From Bacteroidota bacterium (lineage in GTDB: Bacteria; Bacteroidota; Bacteroidia; Bacteroidales; PXBB01), in the NCBI GenBank assembly GCA_022708385.1, contig JAKIYU010000049.1, positions 1 to 12,924 on the forward strand: DNA of 12,924 nt, written 5' to 3'. Positions 1-7,143 of this stretch are shown here, one piece after another; the stretch's first letter is position 1, and every line of letters begins with the position of its first letter. The translations under genes were made by a program, and so were the position numbers. The notes under the pieces are model-generated. The model was not told where the DNA came from. It saw only the letters and a list, made by a program, of their open reading frames with translations, and did no database searches.

Positions 1-552
1 CACTGTAGAAGGCTCATTACCGCCGTAACCGCCGTCGATGACAATGTCCACAATGTCCTTATATTTCTCGTAAATAAGTTCGGGGTCGGTGGTGTATTCG
101 ATGATGTCGTCCTCATCGTATATGGAAGTGGTCAGTATGGGGTGTCCCAGCTCTCTTACAATCTCGAGGATAATGTTATTGTCGGGGATACGGATACCTA
201 CTGTTTTTTTCTTGCTCTGAAACAGTTTGGGCACGTTATTGTTGGCATTGAGAATAAACGTAAACGGCCCGGGAAGCGCTTTGCGCATCAGCTTATAGAC
301 GTTGTTGCCAAAAGGTTTTGTAAAATCAGAAATGTGCTTCAGGTCGGAACAAATAAATGAGAAATTTGACTTTTCCACCTTAACCCCTTTTATCTGGGCA
401 ATCTTTTCAACGCTTTTCTGCCTTAAAATATGACAACCCATACCGTAAACGGTGTCGGTGGGGTAGATAATGATGCCGCCGTCGTTAAGGCACTGCACAA
501 TGGTCTTAATGTGACGGGGGTCGGGATTTTGGGGGTACAGTTTAATTAGCAT
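1..552 (-). CDS. yciO: YciO-type YrdC-domain protein (L-threonylcarbamoyladenylate synthase family), partial at window edge
   Basis: The 184 visible codons start at ATG 552 and run off the left edge. The fold signature of the Sua5/YrdC/YciO family is clear: IIYPTDTVYGMG near residues 28-39, LPGPFTFIL near 93-101, and VGIRIPDN near 118-125. The central segment NFSFICSDL and the stretch IVIDGGYGGNEPSTV at the end resemble the YciO branch more than TsaC. At the place where TsaC carries the KxR motif this protein reads IKGVKVEKSN, so the arginine is absent. TsaC/Sua5 proteins make threonylcarbamoyl-AMP for the t6A tRNA modification; YciO proteins share the fold but their role is less certain. It lies 3 bp downstream of the broken kinase gene and is probably co-transcribed with it. 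The family call is firm; the exact enzymatic role is inferred. Confidence 0.9.
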   Translation of the reverse strand, partial: MLIKLYPQNPDPRHIKTIVQCLNDGGIIIYPTDTVYGMGCHILRQKSVEKIAQIKGVKVEKSNFSFICSDLKHISDFTKPFGNNVYKLMRKALPGPFTFILNANNNVPKLFQSKKKTVGIRIPDNNIILEIVRELGHPILTTSIYDEDDIIEYTTDPELIYEKYKDIVDIVIDGGYGGNEPSTV

Positions 553-555
553 GAA

Positions 556-1393
556 TCAAAGTTTTGAAAGGTGGTACTGAACAAGACCGTCCAGTGGAGA
601 TAGTGAAACGTCTGTTGCAGGGTTTACTGCAATGTCGTGTGCAGCAGCCGTTTTGACAAGAATATCCCTGAAATGAAATGCGATGGAGCCGGTAAAACGA
701 AAAGGATAATGCTTATGATTTTCGTAGCGGCTTATCCTGTTCACGAAAAAAGCGTCTAAAGAATTGTAAACCAAGGTGCGGCAATAACTGAATTGTATGT
801 GGGTATGAACAAACTGTGTGAGGCTTGCCAGGAAGCGGTTAGGGAAGGGAGTTGTATAAACTTTTGCCACCAGCTCTGCATTCGTCATTAAAAAGTCCGG
901 CTACAATATCGGGGCAGCGGTCGTTGAGGTAATCGTACAGGAGTTGTTTGCCGATGTGGGCGCCGCTGCCTTCGTCGCCGAAGATGTAGCCCAGCGAGGG
1001 GATGGTTTGCACAATTTCTGAGTTCATGTAAAGCCCCGAGTTGGAGCCGGTACCCATGATACAGACCATACCGCTTTCATAGCCGAAAGCGCCCCTGCCC
1101 GCAGCCAGGAGGTCAGTACTGACTTCAACAGCCGCTAGTGTAAAAAATTGCTTTAACCAGCCGGCTACTTTTTGAGCTGCCGGTGTTTGTGAAGTGCCAG
1201 GCCCGTAAAAATGAACCTGTCTGCATTCTTTGGCGGCATACTCATCAAAGTTGGCCTTCAGTAAGTCCACCGCCTTCTGTTCTTCCGAAAAAAAAGGATG
1301 AATACCTTCTGTATTTTTCTTCAGAATATTTCTGCCATTATCTATAAGGCACCAGTCGGTTTTAGTAGCGCCGCTTTCCGCAATTATAATCAT
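556..1393 (-). pseudogene. BadF/BcrA/NagK-like ATPase (N-acetylglucosamine kinase-type), frameshifted
   Basis: Two overlapping frames together make one kinase of the BadF/BadG/BcrA/BcrD ATPase family (ASKHA fold). The first (1393 down to 839) carries the phosphate-1 motif IIIAESGATKTDWC at residues 2-15, DLLAAGRGAFG at 94-104, the phosphate-2 motif GTGSNS at 114-119 and GDEGSGAHIGK at 139-149. The second (888 down to 556) carries PFPNRFLASL and the adenosine-side motif GSIAFHFRDIL. The frame must change near 880-888. The nearest Bacteroidota relatives, from memory, are about 280 residues and are annotated as N-acetylglucosamine kinases, so a sugar-phosphorylating role is likely but the substrate is not shown. 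The start is ATG 1393, with AAGGAA a few bases upstream. It is unclear whether the break is real or a sequence error. If real, the C-terminal half of the ATP site is lost. Confidence 0.8.
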
Positions 1394-1621
1394 GATTTCC
1401 TTTATACAAAGCGCAAAGTTAACAAAATCCCGCTGATTTTTGAAGAATAAAAGGAGGATTAAAGACAGAAAATGAAAAAGAAAATTTCAATAACGGATGA
1501 TGAACATCTCTTAGAATACAGGCAGGCACTGATTTTTGATATAACATCAATCTACATTAATTCTGAAATCTACACTCGCTAATCGTAATTCAATATTCAT
1601 TAGTCTCCATCCGCATTCCCA
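1394..1621. other. Non-coding stretch between kinase promoter and repeat pair
   Basis: No convincing gene is present. A 36-codon open frame on the plus strand (1472-1582) starts MKKKISITDDEHLLEY and has GGAGG about 15 bases upstream, which is too far for a good ribosome site. It matches nothing I recognise. The rest is AT-rich. Confidence 0.4.
1414..1421 (-). promoter_or_regulatory. -7 box of the kinase-yciO unit
   Basis: The minus strand reads TAACTTTG, a full match to the Bacteroidota -7 consensus TAnnTTTG, about 20 bases before the start codon at 1393. No good -33 TTG is seen at 19-20 bases upstream (TTC at best). It would drive the kinase and the YciO-type gene as one transcript. Confidence 0.5.
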
Positions 1622-1622
1622 A

Positions 1623-1685
1623 CTCGTCCTGATTTGCAATCCGGACAAAACTTCTAGCTCGTCCGGATTTGCAATCCGGACAAAA
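1623..1685. repeat. Tandem pair of 28-bp palindromic repeats (period 35)
   Basis: Two direct copies of a 28-bp unit lie at 1623-1650 and 1658-1685 and differ by one base. Each holds an inverted repeat: in the second copy a perfect 9-bp stem, GTCCGGATT at 1661-1669 and AATCCGGAC at 1673-1681, around the loop TGC. The first copy has one stem mismatch (T for G at 1630). A third, decayed copy lies at 2788-2809. REP-like elements of this kind are common between genes in Bacteroidota; mobilisation by a REP-associated transposase is only an inference, and no such gene is in this window. Confidence 0.85.
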
Positions 1686-1696
1686 AATCATGTTTT

Positions 1697-2551
1697 TTAT
1701 TCTTTGTCATTTATAGAGTTCAACAAAGGGTTATCAAGGTTTTTGGCATTTAACTTTGTTACAACCTTTTTTCCGGTTGTTTTTTCAAGTTGTAACCTTG
1801 CAGCTTTTGCTACATTTCCTCCTTTTCTGGCAACCTCTTTGTTTTCAGTAAAAGATTTTGGTTCCTTTTTCTTTGATATTTCAGTTGTTGAAGCTTCTGC
1901 CAACATATTTAATACCAGCTCAAGATTAGTCATGTTGTCGCGAAGGTTTTCCTTTTTTAATTCCTTAAATGCTTTGTACTGTTTTGTTGTGAAACCACTC
2001 CAAGCCTTAGTTATTTCATCAGTAAGGATGGCGTATTCTTGCCCTTTTTCAACACCTCTGATTTCCCACTCGTCTGTGAGTTCCTTACGAATTTCAATGC
2101 TTTTTAGCCGTTGGTTTATCCATTCTTTGCTATAACCTTTGCGAAGATAAGTTTCCATTAAACGGTCGAAACCAATTTCAGGATCTTCAATTTCATCAAT
2201 TCGTTCTCTGCCAACTCTTGCTAACCATAGTTTAAAAGGTTCAGCTTTTAGTGATGGAATAGATTGAATTATTCGAAAAAGTTGTTCAGTGTCAGCAACA
2301 TCTGTTTTGTAGTATTTCCCATCAGTTGAAATCATTTTCAGTTGACTACAATTTGTAGCCAACTGACTTCCCTCAGCTTTAAGTCTGGTTTTTAAGACAC
2401 TCCAATATTTACGTGGATTAGGGCTTTCTGTTAATACACCGATCACATCAACTATTGAGAAAAACCACTTTTCTTTGTCACTATCCCAAAGCGTTCTTAT
2501 TTGTCTGTCATTGAATAGTTTTATGGCTGTATCTTGTTTCATTTTATTCAT
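1697..2551 (-). CDS. Bro-N / DinD-like protein (prophage antirepressor family)
   Basis: This 284-residue protein begins with a Bro-N-type domain (about residues 10-115), with the typical order: WFFSIVDVIGVLT, then PRKYWSVLKTRLK, then a TEQLFRIIQSIPS segment and the stretch KLWLARVGRERIDEIEDP. The middle (about 115-200) is a charged helical region. The C-terminal part, containing MTNLELVLNMLAEAST and KEVARKGGNVAKAARLQLE, resembles the tail of DNA-damage-inducible protein D. Proteins of this family occur as phage antirepressors and as single chromosomal genes; DNA binding is expected but the target is unknown. No phage gene lies nearby. The gene is AT-rich compared with its neighbours and has repeats on both sides, which suggests acquisition. 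The start is ATG 2551, but the in-frame ATG at 2542 is equally possible. Confidence 0.85.
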   Translation of the reverse strand: MNKMKQDTAIKLFNDRQIRTLWDSDKEKWFFSIVDVIGVLTESPNPRKYWSVLKTRLKAEGSQLATNCSQLKMISTDGKYYKTDVADTEQLFRIIQSIPSLKAEPFKLWLARVGRERIDEIEDPEIGFDRLMETYLRKGYSKEWINQRLKSIEIRKELTDEWEIRGVEKGQEYAILTDEITKAWSGFTTKQYKAFKELKKENLRDNMTNLELVLNMLAEASTTEISKKKEPKSFTENKEVARKGGNVAKAARLQLEKTTGKKVVTKLNAKNLDNPLLNSINDKE

Positions 2552-2562
2552 GTTTATTAATA

Positions 2563-2570
2563 CAAAATTA
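2563..2570 (-). promoter_or_regulatory. Candidate -7 box of the Bro-N gene
   Basis: The minus strand reads TAATTTTG, matching TAnnTTTG, 11 bases before ATG 2551. The leader would be very short, which favours the second ATG at 2542 or a near-leaderless message. No clear -33 TTG is present, and the region is so AT-rich that a chance match is possible. Confidence 0.35.
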
Positions 2571-2640
2571 ACCTTAATTTATTTATAATCTATTAATTAT
2601 TAAATCAAAAACTAGTGGTTCTCGATGCATGTCAGCCCTC

Positions 2641-2780
2641 GTTTCACCTTATTTCCCCGCTCCCCTTATACCCCCGTTTCGCCTTATTTCCCTGTTTTCC
2701 CATGTTCCCCATGTCTCTCTATTCTCCTGCGCCCCTTTATTCTCTTTTTTCCCCCTATACCCTTTTATTCTCATTCCTTT
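2641..2780. repeat. 140-bp pyrimidine-rich tract (G-run-rich on the minus strand)
   Basis: By direct count only 22 of 140 plus-strand bases are purines. The minus strand carries nine runs of three or more G between 2655 and 2762. A 17-bp unit, GTTTCRCCTTATTTCCC, occurs at 2641-2657 and again at 2676-2692 with one difference, so part of the tract is an imperfect tandem repeat with a 35-bp period. Plus-strand open frames across it are low-complexity and not credible proteins. Confidence 0.75.
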
Positions 2781-2787
2781 TGATAAT

Positions 2788-2809
2788 CGGATTTGCAATC
2801 CAGACAAAA
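2788..2809. repeat. Third, decayed copy of the 1623-1685 palindromic repeat
   Basis: CGGATTTGCAATCC followed by AGACAAAA matches the second copy at 1664-1685 with a single mismatch, in the same orientation. The left arm outside CGGATT has diverged, so the 9-bp stem is reduced. It lies 14 bp past the aroK stop codon and, together with the pair at 1623-1685, brackets the Bro-N gene and the pyrimidine tract. Confidence 0.8.
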
Positions 2810-2823
2810 ACCGCATCAGCAAT

Positions 2824-3354
2824 TTATTGCCTGTTCAGGTACTCATACACAGGCTTGAGCACCATGTGGGTTTTGATATTCACCGAATCAATGATGTGGT
2901 GTGCTCTCAAATAGTTTTTTTCGCGTTCAGACAGGGTGTGTGTAATGAAGTCGAGCAGTTCTGTGTCGTTCATTCCTTTTACCAAAGGTCTGATATTTTT
3001 TGAGTTTTTTAGCCTTTGAAAAAGGAAAGCGGGGTCGAAGCGAATGTAAACCGAAAAACCATGGGCATTGATGATGTCCATATTGTTGTGATAACAGGGC
3101 AGACCGCCCCCGGTGGCCACCACACAGTAGTTTAACTTCACAATGTCCAGCAGGACCTCATGTTCTGCCAAACGAAATGCCTCTATGCCATGCACGTCAA
3201 TGTACTGGGATACTGTCTGCTGGTACTTGTTTTCGATATATTTGTCGGTGTCAATGAAGCGAAACCCGAGTTTCCGGGCTATACATGCGGCCAGGGTAGA
3301 TTTGCCGGCACCCATGAAACCCACGAAAAAGATGTTTTGTTTTTTGTCAGACAT
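2824..3354 (-). CDS. aroK: Shikimate kinase
   Basis: This cytoplasmic enzyme phosphorylates shikimate at the 3-hydroxyl with ATP, a step towards chorismate and the aromatic amino acids. The 176 residues match the usual family length. Visible motifs are the Walker A loop GFMGAGKST at 12-20, DTD at 35-37 (Mg2+ and shikimate contacts), the shikimate-binding FR at 60-61, GGG at 82-84, and the lid arginine in IRPLV at 121-125. ATG 3354 lies inside the end of ychF: the two genes share the 8 bases ATGTCTGA, so translation is probably coupled. No separate promoter is visible. Confidence 0.96.
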   Translation of the reverse strand: MSDKKQNIFFVGFMGAGKSTLAACIARKLGFRFIDTDKYIENKYQQTVSQYIDVHGIEAFRLAEHEVLLDIVKLNYCVVATGGGLPCYHNNMDIINAHGFSVYIRFDPAFLFQRLKNSKNIRPLVKGMNDTELLDFITHTLSEREKNYLRAHHIIDSVNIKTHMVLKPVYEYLNRQ

Positions 3355-4444
3355 TGAACCTTATGTTGAGCACGTCGCCGTCCTGAACGATATAGTTCTT
3401 TCCTTCTATATTGAGCTTTCCGGCGGCTTTGCAGGCGTTCTCAGAGCCCAGGCGCTCGTAATCTTCGAATTTGATGACCTCGGCGCGTATGAAGCCTCTT
3501 TCGAGGTCGCTGTGAATCACACCGGCGGCCTGGGGGGCAGTCATGCCTTTCTTAATAGTCCACGCCCTTACTTCTTTAGGCCCTGCAGTGAGGAAGGTTT
3601 GCAGGTTAAGGAGTTCGTAAGCCTTGCGTACCAGCACATGCACGCCGGGTTCGCTCAGGCCTATATCCTGCAAAAATGCCAGCTTGTCTTCTTCATTATC
3701 CAGCTCTGCAATTTCTTCTTCGGCTTTCCCTGCAATAATAATGACTTCTGTATTTTCATTACTTACAGCGTTTCTGAAAGTATCCACATAAGCATTGCCA
3801 CTCACAGCCGACTTTTCATCCACATTGCACACGTACAGCACCGGTTTCTCGGTAAGCAGGAAGAGGTCTTTCACATACCGTGTCTGTTCCTCATCGAAGC
3901 CCATAAGGCGTGCAGGTATGCCCTTTTCGAAGTTGCGGATATATTCCTCTATCACTTCCAGTCCCCTTTTGGCGTCCTTCTCGCCGGCTTTCAGCATCTT
4001 TTCGAGTTTGACTTTCTTTTTCTCGACCGATTCAAGGTCTTTGAATATCATTTCGAGGTCAACATTTTCTTTATCCCTGACAGGGTTAACCGAGCCATCT
4101 ATATGGGGCAGGTTGGCATCGTCGAAACAGCGCAATATGTGTATCAGGGCATCCGTCTGCCGTATGTCGGCAAGGAAACTGTTGCCCACACCTTCTCCCT
4201 TGCCCGAACCCCTGGCCAGGCCGGGTATGTCCACAATCTCGATGGTTGCCGGAATGGTTTTAGCCGCATTGACCAAACGTGTGAGCACCCCCAGGCGATA
4301 ATCCGGTACGTTTATCTGCCCCATGTTCGATTTGCTGGTGCTGAAAACAAAATTCGATGACTCAGCCTTTGTGTTTGAAATACAGTTGAATATGGTGGTC
4401 TTCCCTGTATTGGTTATCCCTATAATACCGCACTTTAATGACAT
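3347..4444 (-). CDS. ychF: Ribosome-binding ATPase YchF (OLA1 family)
   Basis: This is an Obg-related P-loop ATPase that binds ribosomes and is linked to stress and redox responses. Counting from ATG 4444 it has 365 residues, the usual length. The P-loop is GITNTGKTT at 9-17, switch II is DIPGLARGSGKGEG at 72-85, and the base-recognition motif is NVDE at 207-210, the YchF-type replacement of NKxD that favours ATP. A coiled-coil insertion spans about 130-175, and the C-terminal TGS domain covers about 280-363. The frame extends 13 codons further upstream to 4483, but that would cross the promoter palindrome and add a non-conserved tail, so MSLKCGIIG is the chosen start. It overlaps aroK downstream. 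Confidence 0.96.
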   Translation of the reverse strand: MSLKCGIIGITNTGKTTIFNCISNTKAESSNFVFSTSKSNMGQINVPDYRLGVLTRLVNAAKTIPATIEIVDIPGLARGSGKGEGVGNSFLADIRQTDALIHILRCFDDANLPHIDGSVNPVRDKENVDLEMIFKDLESVEKKKVKLEKMLKAGEKDAKRGLEVIEEYIRNFEKGIPARLMGFDEEQTRYVKDLFLLTEKPVLYVCNVDEKSAVSGNAYVDTFRNAVSNENTEVIIIAGKAEEEIAELDNEEDKLAFLQDIGLSEPGVHVLVRKAYELLNLQTFLTAGPKEVRAWTIKKGMTAPQAAGVIHSDLERGFIRAEVIKFEDYERLGSENACKAAGKLNIEGKNYIVQDGDVLNIRFNV

Positions 4445-4445
4445 G

Positions 4446-4477
4446 TTGTTTTTATTTGCAAATTTATTAAATTTGCA
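4446..4477. promoter_or_regulatory. Palindromic divergent promoter of ychF and argS
   Basis: A perfect 21-bp palindrome (arms TGCAAATTTA and TAAATTTGCA around T4467) lies at 4457-4477. It contains one TAAATTTG on each strand: plus at 4468-4475 (argS) and minus at 4466-4459 (ychF), with one base between them. Both fit the Bacteroidota -7 consensus TAnnTTTG. For argS, TTG at 4446-4448 lies exactly 19 bases upstream of its -7 box, a good -33 element that directly abuts the ychF start codon. The ychF side lacks a well-spaced -33. Leaders would be roughly 10 bases each. The two RNA polymerase sites overlap and should exclude each other. Confidence 0.65.
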
Positions 4478-4492
4478 TTTCAAACAGAATCT

Positions 4493-6279
4493 ATGATTGA
4501 AGAAATTTTACAGGGGGCTGTTGCCGGTGCATTGAAAAAGCTTTATGGCATTGAAGCGGATGAGAAATCCACGCGTGTTCAAAAAACCCGCAGAGAGTTC
4601 ACGGGCGATTATACGCTGGTGGTTTTTCCTTTTCTTAAACAAACCCGCAAGGACGCACAGACCACAGCCACTGAACTGGGCGATTACCTGGTGCAACAGG
4701 TGGATGATGTGGAAGACTATAATATCATCAAAGGTTTTCTGAACCTTAGCATTCATGATAGCTACTGGATAAATCATCTGGCCCGGCATGCTGGCAATAA
4801 AAACTATGGCAGGGGAGAAAGCAAACCTCTGCAAAAATATGTGGTCGAATATTCGTCACCTAACACCAACAAACCCCTCCACCTGGGACATATACGCAAT
4901 AACCTGCTGGGATGGTCGGTTTCGGAAATACTCAGGTTCGCCGGTCATGAAGTGGCCCGGGTGAATCTCGTTAACGACCGCGGCATACATATTTGCAAAT
5001 CCATGCTGGCCTGGCAGAAATGGGGCGGGGGAGAGACCCCGGAAACCAGCGGACTTAAAGGCGACATGCTGGTGGGTAAGTATTATGTGATGTTCGAAAC
5101 ACAGTATAAATTGCAGAGGGATAAACTCGTGGCACAGGGCTGCAGCGAAGAGGAGGCGGCACAGAACGCCCCCCTTATGGCCGAAGCACGCCACATGTTG
5201 CAACGCTGGGAAAATAGCGATGCGGAGGTGCGCTCCCTGTGGCAAACCATGAACCGCTGGGTGCTGGACGGCTTTGAACAAACGTACAAAAAGTTGGGAA
5301 TAACCTTCGAAAAAACCTACTTTGAGTCGGACACTTACCTCTTGGTAGGGATATCGTCAGCGAGGGTCTGCAGAAGAAGGTTTTTTATCGACGCGACGAC
5401 AGCTCTGTGTGGGTTGACCTGACTGGCGAAGGACTGGATGAGAAGCTCCTGTTGCGTGCCGACGGCACATCAGTTTATATAACCCAGGACCTCGGTACAG
5501 CCCAATTACGCTATGAGGATTTTAAAGCAGATAAATATATTTACGTGGTGGGCAATGAGCAAAACTACCACTTTGATATACTTAAGCTGATTTTGAAAAA
5601 ACTGGGCAAGACCTGGGCAGAAGGCTTATTTCACCTTTCGTACGGCATGGTCGAACTGCCCGAAGGCAAGATGAAATCGCGCGAAGGTAAAGTGGTCGAT
5701 GCCGATGACCTTATTGCTGAAATGACAGATACAGCTAGGGTACACACACAGGCTCTTGGAAAATCCGAAGACTTTTCCCCTGATGAAGCCACACACCTTT
5801 ATGAAACACTGGCCATGGGCGCTCTGAAGTATTTCATACTAAAGGTGGACCCCAAAAAGAACATGATTTTTAACCCTGAGGAATCCATCGACCTCAATGG
5901 TAACACAGGCCCTTTTATTCAATATTCTTATGTGAGAATCAATTCGCTGCTGAAAAAAGCCTCTGAAACAGGTTTTACAGCAAACATCCCTGAATTGAAA
6001 GCCATTACCCTTAACGAAAAGGAGAAATTCCTGCTGAAGCTGGCCCACGATTTCCCTTCCATTACAGCTGAAGCAGCAGATACGCTTAACCCGGGATTGA
6101 TAGCCAATTACCTTTATGATATGGCCAGGGAATTTAACCAGTTTTACCACGATTTTTCGGTTTTGCACGAACCTGACAGGAATAAGGCCGCTTTCAGGCT
6201 GATGTTATCCGCTTTTACAGGACACATACTTAAAACCGGTTTAGGATTGCTGGGTATAGGTGTCCCCGACAGGATGTAA
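4493..6279 (+). CDS. argS: Arginyl-tRNA synthetase, one-base frameshift near 5344
   Basis: This class I synthetase charges tRNA-Arg with arginine. The N-terminal Add1 domain covers about residues 1-100. The HIGH motif appears as HLGH at 130-133 within SSPNTNKPLHLGH, and the KMSK-equivalent as GKMKSREGK at about 392-400. The C-terminal DALR anticodon-binding helical domain ends in GIGVPDRM. The frame breaks after SDTYLL: the sequence has TTGGTAGGG at 5342-5350, and one extra G at 5344-5345 would restore LLGRDIVSEGLQKKVFYRRDD and the remainder, giving 595 residues, the normal length. No second argS is visible here, the enzyme is essential, and both halves are well conserved, so a sequencing or assembly error in a short G run is the simplest explanation. 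The start at 4493 follows the divergent promoter directly. Confidence 0.93.
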
Positions 6280-6295
6280 CCCAAATGTACAATTT

Positions 6296-7102
6296 ATGGA
6301 AGATGTTATCAGCAGCACCGCCAACCCCGCCGTCAAGAGGCTTCAGTCACTCATAAGGAGCAACCGCAAAAGGCGTGATGAAGGTGTTGTTATTATTGAA
6401 GGGGTCAAGGAAATAAATGCAGCGCTATTGGGAGGTTATACCTTTACAGAACTTTACATCTGCCGCGACATATTTTCATCCGGCGATCTTGTGGAAAGAA
6501 TTAAAGATTCTGCTGCTGTTACACTTTCTGTAAAGTTCATTACTTCTAAAGTATATGAAACCCTTGCTTACAGGGAATCGCGGCAGGGGATTATAGCAAT
6601 GGCTTTGCCAAAGAAACATACACTGCAGGAACTGAAACTCTGCAGTAATCCCCTTGTACTGGTAATCGAAGCGGTTGAAAAGCCGGGCAATCTGGGCGCC
6701 ATACTGCGAACTGCCGACGCAGCCGGGGTCGATGCCGTAATTATTTGCGACCCGTTGGCCGATATTTATAATCCCAATGTCATCCGGTCGGGTGTGGGTT
6801 GCGTTTTTTTTCAGCAGATGGCTGTTGCAGAATCGGCTGAGGCTATCTACTGGCTGAAATGCAGACAGATTAGAATTTGTGCCACAGCTTTACCTGCCAC
6901 GCAGATTTATACTGATGAGGATTACAGGCAACCTACAGCACTGGTAATGGGTTCTGAAGCTCAAGGACTGAGCAGGATTTGGTTCGACAGTGCGGATGTC
7001 CTTGTAAAGATACCTATGCTAGGCAAAACAGATTCCCTGAACGTCTCTACTTCGACCGCTATCGTTTTGTTCGAGGCAGTAAGGCAGCGCGAAATGAGGT
7101 AA
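6296..7102 (+). CDS. SpoU/TrmH-family RNA 2'-O-methyltransferase
   Basis: This is a SPOUT-class enzyme that methylates a ribose 2'-OH in RNA using S-adenosylmethionine; a 23S rRNA target is typical for this length, but the exact nucleotide cannot be read from sequence. From ATG 6296 it has 268 residues. A substrate-binding domain (about 29-103, with VVIIEGVKEINAAL) precedes the knot domain. The three SpoU motifs are EKPGNLGAILRTADAAG at 128-144, MGSEAQGL at 218-225 and IPMLGKTDSLNVSTS at 239-253. An upstream in-frame ATG at 6260 would overlap argS by 20 bases and add non-conserved residues, so MEDVISS is preferred. It follows argS by 16 bp and probably shares its promoter. It converges on the DUF4837 gene with a 41-bp gap in which no terminator hairpin is evident. 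Confidence 0.93.
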   Translation: MEDVISSTANPAVKRLQSLIRSNRKRRDEGVVIIEGVKEINAALLGGYTFTELYICRDIFSSGDLVERIKDSAAVTLSVKFITSKVYETLAYRESRQGIIAMALPKKHTLQELKLCSNPLVLVIEAVEKPGNLGAILRTADAAGVDAVIICDPLADIYNPNVIRSGVGCVFFQQMAVAESAEAIYWLKCRQIRICATALPATQIYTDEDYRQPTALVMGSEAQGLSRIWFDSADVLVKIPMLGKTDSLNVSTSTAIVLFEAVRQREMR

Positions 7103-7143
7103 TTATCTCTGGTATTGATATTTTGAAGTTACCGCTTTACAGC

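Noticed and set aside
1472..1582. 36-codon plus-strand frame beginning MKKKISITDDEH, with GGAGG upstream
   Set aside because: The ribosome-site spacing is about 15 bases, no family is recognisable, and it lies in an AT-rich gap; chance is more likely than a gene.
1623..1685. The palindromic repeat pair as terminator of the Bro-N gene
   Set aside because: On the minus strand the T run precedes the hairpin and does not follow it, so the terminator geometry is wrong.
1704..2135. 143-codon plus-strand frame antisense to the Bro-N gene
   Set aside because: It is a low-complexity Phe/Ser-rich mirror of a Lys/Glu-rich coding strand.
2615..3003. Two plus-strand frames of 99 and 124 codons
   Set aside because: They translate the pyrimidine tract into Pro/Leu/Phe-rich low-complexity sequence and then run antisense through aroK.
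3143..4360. Long 405-codon plus-strand frame
   Set aside because: It is entirely antisense to ychF and aroK, whose motifs are unmistakable; its product has no recognisable domain.
5342..5350. Programmed ribosomal frameshift in argS
   Set aside because: TTGGTAGGG is not a known slippery site, there is no stop codon or strong structure at the site, and no argS is known to me to be regulated in this way.
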